Assembly (NCBI GenBank): GCA_964569095.1
Contig: CAZMTB010000213.1
Span: forward strand, 1-5,573
Source: JALWSI01 sp964569095 [NCBI: uncultured Aquificales bacterium]
GTDB lineage: Bacteria; Thermosulfidibacterota; Thermosulfidibacteria; Thermosulfidibacterales
Length of the DNA: 5,573 nt
Reading direction: 5' to 3'
Below the pieces are notes generated by a model. It was not told where the DNA came from, searched no databases, and saw only the letters and a list, made by a program, of their open reading frames with translations. Position 1 is the stretch's first letter; each line of letters starts with the position of its first letter. Below, in pieces: positions 1 through 5,573 of the stretch. Both the position numbers and the translations under genes were made by a program.

Positions 1-633
1 GTGATTGAGAGATTAAGGAGTGTCTACTCCCAGTGGAAGGAGCCTATTGTCACCAAGCTGAGCCGGAAGAGGAGAGATCCTTTCAGGGTGCTCGTCTCCT
101 GCGTGCTCAGCCTCAGGACCCAGGACAAGACCACTGCCGAGGCCACGAAAAGGTTGATGGAGAGGGCTCCTACTCCGGAGGGAATCCTTGACCTCTCTGA
201 AGAAGAGATAGCCTCTCTCATCTATCCTGTGGGTTTCTACAACACTAAGGCCAGGAACTTAAAGGAGATAAGCAGGGTTCTGGTGGAGGAGCATGGCGGT
301 GAGGTGCCCCGGGATATGGAGGAGTTGCTGAAGCTGAAGGGTGTGGGAAGAAAGACCGCCAATCTGGTGCTTACGAAGGGGTTCGGGTTACCCGGAATCT
401 GCGTTGATACCCACGTGCACAGGATAACCAACAGGTGGGGATACGTGAAGACAAAAACCCCGGAGGAGACGGAGATGGCGTTGAGAGAAAAACTTCCCAA
501 GCAGTACTGGATAGAGATAAACGACCTTTTGGTCGCCTTTGGTCAAAATCTTTGCAGACCCATCTCTCCCTTCTGCAGCAGGTGTCCAGTGGGTGAGTTT
601 TGTGACCAAGTTGGAGTTATAAGAAAGAGATGA
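1..633 (+). CDS. nth: Endonuclease III, [4Fe-4S] DNA glycosylase/AP lyase
   Basis: This gene encodes a base-excision-repair enzyme that removes oxidised pyrimidines from DNA and cuts the strand at the abasic site by beta-elimination. The 210-residue protein has every family hallmark. The helix-hairpin-helix motif at about 109-121 ([10 protein letters not shown]) carries the Schiff-base lysine at K118. The catalytic aspartate is D136 in VDTH. The C-terminal iron-sulfur loop has C185, C192, C195 and C201, spaced C-X6-C-X2-C-X5-C as in E. coli Nth. Its length matches the E. coli protein. The LSLRTQD segment at 36-42, in place of the enterobacterial LLSAQATD, resembles archaeal and thermophile homologues. 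The start is GTG at base 1. No ribosome binding site can be seen because the window begins there, so a longer N-terminus is possible but not needed. It is the only + strand gene, and its last 17 bp overlap the end of the convergent kinase gene. Confidence 0.97.
   Translation: MIERLRSVYSQWKEPIVTKLSRKRRDPFRVLVSCVLSLRTQDKTTAEATKRLMERAPTPEGILDLSEEEIASLIYPVGFYNTKARNLKEISRVLVEEHGGEVPRDMEELLKLKGVGRKTANLVLTKGFGLPGICVDTHVHRITNRWGYVKTKTPEETEMALREKLPKQYWIEINDLLVAFGQNLCRPISPFCSRCPVGEFCDQVGVIRKR
522..535 (-). terminator. Possible weak terminator hairpin downstream of the - strand cluster
   Basis: On the - strand this reads as a perfect 5-bp stem, CGACC/GGTCG, closing an AAAA loop and followed by TTTA. 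It sits about 80 nt beyond the kinase stop codon, inside nth. The stem is short and the T-run poor, and the sequence is also fully explained as nth codons. It is listed only because no intergenic terminator can exist at this junction. Confidence 0.15.
617..633. other. Convergent 3' overlap of nth and the histidine kinase gene
   Basis: The nth stop codon (TGA, 631-633, + strand) lies past the kinase stop codon (TAA, 619-617, - strand). The same 17 bp therefore encode the IRKR end of Nth on one strand and the ISFL end of the kinase on the other. No intergenic space is left for a shared bidirectional terminator, so each transcript must run into the other gene's antisense strand before ending. 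The overlap is read directly from the two stop codons. Confidence 0.95.
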
Positions 634-1480
634 GTCGGTTTAAAAGTCCAGTATCGATGGCGAGTGTGGCAGAGAAGTGATTCCCTTTATCTGATACTTT
701 GAATCGTATTCTGTACCTTCTACAGAGTTTTTCTACTATGCTCAGTCCCATGCCACTTCCCTTTGTAACTCCTGATTTCTGATCGTTGCGTATTACAAAG
801 AAGATGGTGTTGTTCATCCTTGATAGCCTTATTTGAATAAGCTTGCTTGAGTACTTAACAGCATTTTCTATCAGCAAATACAGTGCTATCTCTAATTCGT
901 CTCTTATTCCTATCATCTCGCATCTTCTGCTTGTCAAGCTAACGGCAATCTCTCTGTCTTTTAATAGATCTTTCATGGTTGATAGCAGATTGTCCACTAC
1001 GAGCTTTAAGTCTATTCTTTCTTCCTCTCGCAGCGTTCCGTGCTTAAATCCTTCCATTATTTTTATCAGCTGTTCCACGTCACTGTGAATAGTTCTGTAT
1101 TCCCTAGCCAGCCTCTCTACTGCTGCATCATTGTACCTTTCTTGAAGAATGCTAAGGTTGACTCTTTGTGATGAAATGAAATTTCCAAGCTTGTGGGTGA
1201 AAGATAGCATGACTATCTCTAAGAATTCTCGGTTTTTCTCCCTGGTCCTTATGTGTGTTATCAGTAGTCTGTAAAAGAGTAAAGTGGCAGATAGTATTAG
1301 TACACTTTCCCATATCACTATTATTATCATGAATCTGTATATCTTTTGGTCTGGTGCTAATGAAGAGTTATATATAGACGATACGAATGCATGTATTGCT
1401 ACGATATTGAATGCCAATAATAATGCGAACAGTACGAATATGAAACTGAACAGAGAGCGATGTTCAAATTTTAGCTTAAT
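617..1480 (-). CDS. Small membrane sensor histidine kinase, atypical H-box, probable AUU start
   Basis: This is the sensor kinase of a two-component system, paired with the response regulator immediately upstream. From the proposed start it has 287 residues. A short basic N-terminus leads to TM1 (about 10-33), an external loop of only about 16 residues, and TM2 (about 50-74, with W57-E58 inside it). A dimerisation helix follows with FTHKLGNF and the probable phospho-histidine H96, then a GHKL ATPase domain with N-box ENAVKYS (N206) and glycine box GSGMGL (241-246). The usual DxGxG G1 box is reduced to RND (231-233), and the ATP lid is very short. H+1 is Lys where most HisKA kinases have Glu/Asp; HisKA_2 kinases also have a basic residue there. 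The only canonical in-frame start, TTG at 1417, would delete most of TM1. AUU at 1480-1478 follows GGGGAGGGG at good spacing. The DNA is AT-rich compared with its neighbours. The ligand is unknown. Confidence 0.92.
   Translation of the reverse strand: MKLKFEHRSLFSFIFVLFALLLAFNIVAIHAFVSSIYNSSLAPDQKIYRFMIIIVIWESVLILSATLLFYRLLITHIRTREKNREFLEIVMLSFTHKLGNFISSQRVNLSILQERYNDAAVERLAREYRTIHSDVEQLIKIMEGFKHGTLREEERIDLKLVVDNLLSTMKDLLKDREIAVSLTSRRCEMIGIRDELEIALYLLIENAVKYSSKLIQIRLSRMNNTIFFVIRNDQKSGVTKGSGMGLSIVEKLCRRYRIRFKVSDKGNHFSATLAIDTGLLNRLISFL
709..732 (+). terminator. Possible weak intrinsic terminator of nth, inside the kinase gene
   Basis: On the + strand a TCTGTA/TACAGA stem with a 5-nt CCTTC loop, extendable by one T-G wobble, is followed by TTTTT at 728-732. 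It lies about 77 nt after the nth stop codon. The shape and T-run fit an intrinsic terminator, but the stem has only two G-C pairs. The sequence also codes for the KLCRRYR part of the kinase, so this may be chance. Confidence 0.25.
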
Positions 1481-2118
1481 ATGTATCCCCTCCCCTTAAG
1501 CGTTCTTATACATCCCTTTGGTAGTATCTTTCTCAGTTCCTTTATGTAGAACCTTACCACCTCCTCTCCAACTATGGAGTCTCCCCACACGTAGGCGAGT
1601 ATCTGTTCTTTTGTGACGAGTCTGCCGCGGTTCTTCAAGAGGAGATAGAGAAGGTCCCATGATCTCTGGGAGAGGTTTACGGGTTCGCCCGTCTCTCTCC
1701 AGGCGGTTCTGGAGTATAGGTCTATCTTGATGTCGCCCACTAAGACCACCCTCTCTCCTATCTTCCTTTTGGAGAGGGCCTTTAGCCTTAAAAGCAGCTC
1801 TTTGGGCTCGAAGGGTTTCGTCAGGTAGTCGTCGGCCCCCCGCTCGAAACACACTTCCTTGTCCGAGAGCTCCCTCTTTGCGGTGAGTATCAAGACGGGG
1901 GTTCTAATTCCGGCTACCCTTAGCTCCCTTAGTATGTCTTCTCCGCGCTTGCGCTTCAGAATGAGGTCCAAAACTATCACGTCGAAGGAGGAGGTGCTCA
2001 ACACCTCTGGCAGCGTCTCCTCGTCGCTCAACCAGGTCACGGCTATTCCGTGGTTACCCAGGTATTCCTTTAGGCTCTCTCCCAGAACCTCGTCGTCCTC
2101 TACAAGAAGGACCTTCAT
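1471..2118 (-). CDS. OmpR/PhoB-family response regulator
   Basis: This is a DNA-binding response regulator of 215 residues, the usual length for the OmpR family. The receiver domain (about 1-115) has the acidic pair D8/D9, phospho-acceptor D51 in VIVLDL, switch threonine T79 in LILTA and conserved lysine K101 in LTKPF. A winged-helix output domain covers about 125-213, with the recognition-helix region near VVRFYIKELR (187-196) and the terminal beta-hairpin GRGYIL. One oddity is the loop after D51, which reads LILKRKRG. The usual Pro at D+4 and the acidic residue before the Gly are replaced by a basic KRKR patch. The ATG start lies 22 bp after the metF stop, with a modest AAAGG-type ribosome binding site about 7 nt upstream. 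Its last 10 bp overlap the kinase gene, so the pair is probably translationally coupled. Target genes cannot be inferred. Confidence 0.96.
   Translation of the reverse strand: MKVLLVEDDEVLGESLKEYLGNHGIAVTWLSDEETLPEVLSTSSFDVIVLDLILKRKRGEDILRELRVAGIRTPVLILTAKRELSDKEVCFERGADDYLTKPFEPKELLLRLKALSKRKIGERVVLVGDIKIDLYSRTAWRETGEPVNLSQRSWDLLYLLLKNRGRLVTKEQILAYVWGDSIVGEEVVRFYIKELRKILPKGCIRTLKGRGYILS
1487..1495 (-). promoter_or_regulatory. Strong Shine-Dalgarno that points to the kinase AUU start
   Basis: On the - strand GGGGAGGGG lies inside the last codons of the response regulator gene. Its GGAGG core ends 8 nt before ATT at 1480-1478, a normal spacing. The kinase frame has a TAA stop at 1498-1496, just upstream of this site. 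ATA (1486-1484) and ATT are the only codons one base from ATG between that stop and residue 9, and ATA is too close to the core. The site therefore favours AUU initiation, coupled to the end of regulator translation. Confidence 0.6.
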
Positions 2119-2140
2119 CTCGTACCCTTTCTGGGTGGAT

Positions 2141-3022
2141 TTAGAGTATCTTTTGTAAGATCTCCACAGTGGCGGGCGAGCGGTTGAGGGTGTAGAAGTG
2201 TATGAGGTCTATTCCCCCTTCTACCAGCTCCTGGCACTGTTTTATGGCGTACTCTATGCCCACCTTTCTAACCCCCGCGGTTCCTTGGCTCTTATCCGCC
2301 TCTTCCAGCTCCTCCAGGAGGTGGGGTGGGATGGACGCCCCGCAGAGAGAGGTGAACCTCAATACCTGTTTGAGGCTGGTTATGGGGAGAATGCCTGGGA
2401 TGAGGGGCACTTCTATCCCAAGGCCGCGGCACCTGTCTATGAAGCTGAAGAAGAACCGGTTGTCGAAGAAGAGCTGGGTTATCACGAAGTCTGCTCCTGC
2501 TTCCACCTTCTCCTTCAGGTGAATCAGGTCCTCTTCCAAAGAGGGGCTCTCGGGGTGTCCCTCAGGGTATCCCGCCACACCTATGCACCACTGGGGATAG
2601 CGTTTCTTTATGAAGCTCACGAGCTCAGAGGCGTAGGAGAATCCGCCTGGGGGAGGGGAGAACCGCTTGCTGCCCTGGGGAGGATCTCCCCTGAGGGCCA
2701 GCAGGTTCCTGATGCCTCCCTCCTCGAGCTCTTTGAGTACCCCTGCCATCTCCTCCCGGGATGCATAAGCGCAGGTGAGGTGGGCCACTACGGGTATATC
2801 CAGCTCCTGGTTCAGCAGTTCCACCATGGAGAGGCTCTCGTGGTGCGTGCTTCCCCCTGCCCCGTAGGTGACGCTCACAAAGCTGGGGTGCCATTCCATC
2901 AGGGTCTTCAGGGTGGAGTCGAAGACCTCTGCCTCTTGGGGGTTTTTTGGGGGGAAGAACTCGCAGGAGAACCTCACCCCCTTCGTTCTCTCTTCCAAGA
3001 CCTCTCTAACCAACCGTGCCAT
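2141..3022 (-). CDS. metF: 5,10-methylenetetrahydrofolate reductase
   Basis: This cytosolic flavoprotein reduces 5,10-methylene-THF to 5-methyl-THF, which feeds methionine synthesis or, in acetogens, the methyl branch of the Wood-Ljungdahl pathway. The 293-residue protein is normal length for a bacterial MetF and looks intact. Visible motifs, in order, are CEFFPPK with the catalytic-type glutamate E21 (E. coli Glu28), VTYGAGGST at 51-59, LALRGDPP with D113 (E. coli Asp120, near the FAD), GVAGYPEGHPE at 148-158, ITQLFFDN at 181-188, and HFYTLNR near the C-terminus. The ATG start is 20 bp after the thioesterase stop and follows an in-frame TAA. No clear Shine-Dalgarno precedes it, since the nearest AAGGAG lies more than 20 nt away in the thioesterase stop region, so translation may depend on coupling. 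No metV-like partner gene is in the window, so its role in acetogenesis cannot be judged here. Confidence 0.97.
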   Translation of the reverse strand: MARLVREVLEERTKGVRFSCEFFPPKNPQEAEVFDSTLKTLMEWHPSFVSVTYGAGGSTHHESLSMVELLNQELDIPVVAHLTCAYASREEMAGVLKELEEGGIRNLLALRGDPPQGSKRFSPPPGGFSYASELVSFIKKRYPQWCIGVAGYPEGHPESPSLEEDLIHLKEKVEAGADFVITQLFFDNRFFFSFIDRCRGLGIEVPLIPGILPITSLKQVLRFTSLCGASIPPHLLEELEEADKSQGTAGVRKVGIEYAIKQCQELVEGGIDLIHFYTLNRSPATVEILQKIL

Positions 3023-3042
3023 GGGCAGCGGTTATACCAGAG

Positions 3043-3465
3043 TCACTCCTTGATGGGAAACTCCTCCTCGAATCGGAAGACCGTTCCCTTCATTATGGCC
3101 ACCATCTTGGAGTCCTGGTTTCTCACCTTCACGGTGTAGGTGGCGGTCTTCTTGCCCAGGTACTCCTCCTCCGCCTGGGCGGTTAGGATCTCTCCCAGGG
3201 TTGCCGCCCTGGTGTAGCTGACGCTGGTCTCTATTCCCAGGGCCACGGTTCCGTGGCTGTTACTGGCGATGGCAAAGGCCAGGTCTGCAAGGGAGAATAT
3301 CACTCCCCCGTGGCATACATCTGCGGCGTTCAGGTGTTTGTCCTCCACTTTGAGGGAGACCCTTGCCCTTCCGGGGCCCACCTCCTCTATGGTGATGCCC
3401 AGCAGATCCACCAGCCTGTCGTGACGTTCTATCTCTCTGGCCACCTGTTCTGGATTGGGTCTCAT
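3043..3465 (-). CDS. PaaI-type hotdog-fold acyl-CoA thioesterase
   Basis: This is a probable thioesterase that hydrolyses an acyl- or aryl-CoA to the free acid plus CoA. It is 140 residues from the ATG and forms a single hotdog domain, as expected for the PaaI/YdiI group, whose members act as small homo-oligomers. The signature is in the central helix: LNAADVCHGG (46-55 in the 141-residue numbering from the GTG), with the N47, H53-G-G oxyanion/nucleophile-orienting segment, followed by SLADLA with the probable catalytic acid D62. Two starts are possible: GTG at 3468-3466 or ATG at 3465-3463. I prefer the ATG, because GAGGAG (3476-3471) lies 5 nt before it but only 2 nt before the GTG. Either start overlaps the carboxylase stop, so the two genes are translationally coupled. 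The natural substrate cannot be read from the sequence, and a medium-chain or phenylacetyl-type CoA is only a guess from the family. Confidence 0.9.
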   Translation of the reverse strand: MRPNPEQVAREIERHDRLVDLLGITIEEVGPGRARVSLKVEDKHLNAADVCHGGVIFSLADLAFAIASNSHGTVALGIETSVSYTRAATLGEILTAQAEEEYLGKKTATYTVKVRNQDSKMVAIMKGTVFRFEEEFPIKE

Positions 3466-5573
3466 CACCTCTCCTCGATAACCGCCAGCAGGTCTCCCTC
3501 TGATACCGTGTCGCCCACCTGAACGAGGAGCTCTGCCACCATCCCCGACTTTCTGGCGATGATGTTGGTCTCCATCTTCATGGCCTCCACCACCACAACG
3601 GGATCACCCTTCTTCACCTTGGTGCCCTCTTTGGCCATAACTTGGATCACTTTGCCAGGCAGGGTGGATCCCACGTGGGCGGGGTTCTTTGGGTCCGCCT
3701 TGGGGCGTGCCACCACCTCTGCAGCCACCGACCGGTCGGGCACTCTCACCTCCCGGGGCTGGCCGTTGAGTTCGAAATGGATAACCCTGGTGCCGTCTTC
3801 CAGCAGCTCTCCTATGGCGTTCAGTTTCACGATTAAGGTCTTCCCTTCCTCTATCTCTATGCTCTCCTCCTGGCCTACCTCCATGCCGTAGAAGAAGAGA
3901 GGGGTCTTCATCACCGAGACGTCTCCGTACTCCTCGTGAAACTCCACGAAGTCTTTGAACACCTTTGGGTAGAGCACGTAGGAGAGTATCTCTTGCTGAG
4001 AGGGGATTCTCCCCAGCAGTTCTTCCAGTTCCTTGGCCACCTTCTTGAAGTCCACGGGCTCCAGGAGCTCTCCGGGACGACAATCTACGGGTTTCTCCCC
4101 CTTCAAAACCACCTCCCGCAGCTTCTCGTTGAATCCTCCAGGGGGTTGGCCAATCAATCCCTTGAAGAACCCCACCACGGAGTCTGGGAAGGCGAGCTCT
4201 TTGCCCTTCTCGTACAGGTCCTTTTCGCTCAGGTTGTTGCGTAGCATGAAGAGGGCCAGATCGCCCACAACCTTGGAAGAGGGGGTCACCTTGATGATGT
4301 CTCCCAGTATGCGGTTCACCTCGGCGTACTTCTCCTTAACCTCTTGCCAGCGGTCCCCCAGTCCCATCTGGATCACCTGGGGTTTCAGGTTGCTGTACTG
4401 GCCCCCAGGAATCTCGTGGAAGTAGACCTCTCCCGTGGAGCCCTTCAATCCGCTCTCGAAGGGGGCGTAAAACTCTCTCACTGCCTCCCAGTAGTTGGCC
4501 AGGGGCATGAGGTTCTCTAGCTTTAGAGGGGGTTCCCTGTCCGTTCCGTGCAGGGCGGCCACCACTGCCTCCATGCTGGGCTGGGCAGTAAGTCCAGAGA
4601 GGGATGAGATGGCGAGGTCCACCACGTCAACCCCTGCCTCCGAGGCCCTGAGGCAAGAGGCAACTCCGTTACCGGCGGTGTCGTGGGTGTGGTAATGTAT
4701 GGGCATGTCCACGGCCTCTTTCAGGGCGCTCACCAGGATCTTGGCCGCTTGCGGCTTGCAGAGTCCTGCCATGTCTTTTATTCCCAGTATGTGGGCGCCC
4801 ATTGCCTCTATCTCTTTGGCCAAGGATACGTAGTAGTTCAGGTCGTACTTGGCCCGCTTGGGATCGCAAAGGTCTCCCGTGTAGCAGATGGCCACCTCCA
4901 CCAACTTGCCCGTCTTGAGGGCCTCGTCCACTGCCACTTCCATTCCCTTTATCCAGTTGAAGCAGTCGAATATCCTGAAGAGGTCTATGCCTGCCTGAGC
5001 GGACTCCCTGACGAAGGATCTCACCACGTTGTCAGGGTAGTTGGTGTATCCCACGGCGTTGGAACCCCTAAGCAACATCTGGAAGAGGATGTTGGGTATC
5101 CTCTCTTTCAGTGCCTCTATTCTCTTCCAAGGGTCTTCATGGAGAAACCTCATGGCCACGTCGAAGGTGGCGCCTCCCCACATCTCGATGGAGAAGAGCT
5201 GAGAGGCCAGCCTTGCGGTGGCATCGGCAATTCTAACCATGTCGTAGGTGCGAACCCTGGTGGTTAGGTTGGATTGGTGTGCGTCCCTGAAGGAGGTGTC
5301 GGTGACCAGTAGCCTCTTCTCCTTCTTCAGCCAATCAACCACTCCTTTGGGTCCCTTCTTTCGCAGCAGGTCCGCCGTTCCCTGGGGCACCTTCTCCTTG
5401 ACGCTGAACGTGGGTACCGGGGGCTCTTGAACCACGATCTGGGGTTTAGAGGTGATTCCTGGAAAGCCGTTCAAGGTCACGTCTCCCAGGTATTTCAAGG
5501 TCTTGTTGCCCCTGTCCAGCCGGGGTTTGAACTGGAACAGCTCCTTCGTTGTGTCCACAAAGGTGGTGTTACA
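3465..5573 (-). CDS. pyc: Pyruvate carboxylase, C-terminal two thirds (5' end outside window)
   Basis: This biotin enzyme converts pyruvate, bicarbonate and ATP to oxaloacetate to replenish the citric acid cycle or feed gluconeogenesis. The frame is open to the last base, so the 702 residues seen are a C-terminal part. They start in the linker ELFQFKPRLDRG, typical of single-chain pyruvate carboxylases after the biotin carboxylase domain, so the GTG at 5558 is an internal valine, not the start. The carboxyltransferase domain (about 84-355) has TDTSFRDAHQS with metal ligand D97, carboxylated lysine K266 in LGIKDMAGL, zinc/manganese ligands H295 and H297 in HYHTHDT, and T329 in SGLTAQPS. A conserved PYC/OADA domain follows to about 565. 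The biotinyl domain (about 630-702) has EAMKMET with biotinylated K666 (codon 3578-3576). No active-site residue is missing. An oxaloacetate decarboxylase alpha chain is less likely because of the pyruvate-carboxylase-type linker. Confidence 0.96.
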   Translation of the reverse strand, partial: CNTTFVDTTKELFQFKPRLDRGNKTLKYLGDVTLNGFPGITSKPQIVVQEPPVPTFSVKEKVPQGTADLLRKKGPKGVVDWLKKEKRLLVTDTSFRDAHQSNLTTRVRTYDMVRIADATARLASQLFSIEMWGGATFDVAMRFLHEDPWKRIEALKERIPNILFQMLLRGSNAVGYTNYPDNVVRSFVRESAQAGIDLFRIFDCFNWIKGMEVAVDEALKTGKLVEVAICYTGDLCDPKRAKYDLNYYVSLAKEIEAMGAHILGIKDMAGLCKPQAAKILVSALKEAVDMPIHYHTHDTAGNGVASCLRASEAGVDVVDLAISSLSGLTAQPSMEAVVAALHGTDREPPLKLENLMPLANYWEAVREFYAPFESGLKGSTGEVYFHEIPGGQYSNLKPQVIQMGLGDRWQEVKEKYAEVNRILGDIIKVTPSSKVVGDLALFMLRNNLSEKDLYEKGKELAFPDSVVGFFKGLIGQPPGGFNEKLREVVLKGEKPVDCRPGELLEPVDFKKVAKELEELLGRIPSQQEILSYVLYPKVFKDFVEFHEEYGDVSVMKTPLFFYGMEVGQEESIEIEEGKTLIVKLNAIGELLEDGTRVIHFELNGQPREVRVPDRSVAAEVVARPKADPKNPAHVGSTLPGKVIQVMAKEGTKVKKGDPVVVVEAMKMETNIIARKSGMVAELLVQVGDTVSEGDLLAVIEER
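3471..3476 (-). promoter_or_regulatory. Ribosome binding site of the thioesterase, inside the carboxylase gene
   Basis: GAGGAG is formed by the two penultimate glutamate codons of the carboxylase gene. It stands 5 nt before ATG at 3465-3463 and 2 nt before the alternative GTG, which is why the ATG is preferred. The carboxylase stop TGA (3467-3465) shares its last base with that ATG, so re-initiation by terminating ribosomes is likely. Confidence 0.65.

Noticed and set aside
1415-1417. TTG as the kinase start
   Set aside because: No Shine-Dalgarno precedes it, and it would remove most of TM1, although the upstream frame encodes a convincing membrane N-terminus.
1496-1852. - strand open frame of 118 codons within the response regulator
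   Set aside because: It is an out-of-frame read of the winged-helix region, Arg-rich, without its own ribosome binding site or recognisable domain.
2119-2140. Separate promoter for the two-component genes in the metF-regulator gap
   Set aside because: The 22-bp gap and the end of metF show no convincing -35/-10 pair on the - strand.
2198-3139. Long + strand open frame (313 codons) antisense to metF
   Set aside because: It lies opposite an intact, motif-complete metF. Its translation has no recognisable domain, and its openness follows from the codon bias of the gene on the other strand.
3604-4083. - strand open frame of 159 codons in another frame of the carboxylase gene
   Set aside because: The Arg/Gly-rich, low-complexity translation is typical of an out-of-frame read of GC-rich coding DNA, and the true frame there encodes conserved PYC/biotinyl sequence.
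4683-5267. + strand open frame of 194 codons antisense to the carboxylase
   Set aside because: It is opposite the most conserved part of the carboxyltransferase domain. The protein is His/Gly/Val-rich with no family resemblance, so it is a shadow of the real gene.
5556-5558. GTG as the start of the carboxylase
   Set aside because: The frame stays open to base 5573, and the upstream residues (CNTTF before VDTTKELF) match the interdomain linker of single-chain pyruvate carboxylases, so it is an internal valine codon.

Overview
The window comes from a bacterium, most likely a thermophilic or at least anaerobic one. Arginine is written almost entirely as AGA/AGG in the left-hand gene (18 of 20 by my count), isoleucine ATA is common, the genes are packed with overlaps or gaps of about 20 bp, and the enzymes fit anaplerotic and one-carbon metabolism. 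The lineage cannot be fixed from this stretch, and the thermophile label is inference from codon use.

Layout, left to right. One gene is on the + strand: nth (1-633), a [4Fe-4S] endonuclease III. All the others are on the - strand and read from right to left as one tight cluster: the C-terminal ~700 residues of a single-chain pyruvate carboxylase (5573-3465, whose biotin carboxylase half lies beyond the right edge), a PaaI-type hotdog thioesterase (3465-3043), metF (3022-2141), an OmpR-type response regulator (2118-1471) and a small membrane histidine kinase (1480-617). Junctions are a stop/start overlap, 20 bp, 22 bp and a 10-bp overlap, so the five genes look like one operon with its promoter outside the window. 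The kinase and nth converge and overlap by 17 bp at their 3' ends.

Together the - strand genes replenish oxaloacetate from pyruvate, hydrolyse an unknown acyl-CoA, and make 5-methyl-THF. A two-component pair is tacked onto the end of the transcript. No sequence evidence links the regulator to the metabolic genes beyond probable co-transcription.

Most of the window is ordinary core metabolism and repair, and I see no obviously new defence, mobile or RNA system. The unusual part is the kinase. It has no canonical start codon upstream of its first membrane helix and seems to begin at AUU behind a strong Shine-Dalgarno inside the regulator's last codons. Its H-box carries Lys instead of Glu/Asp after the histidine, its ATP lid is very short, it has almost no sensor domain, and its DNA is markedly AT-richer than its neighbours. 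There is no gene-free stretch longer than 22 bp.
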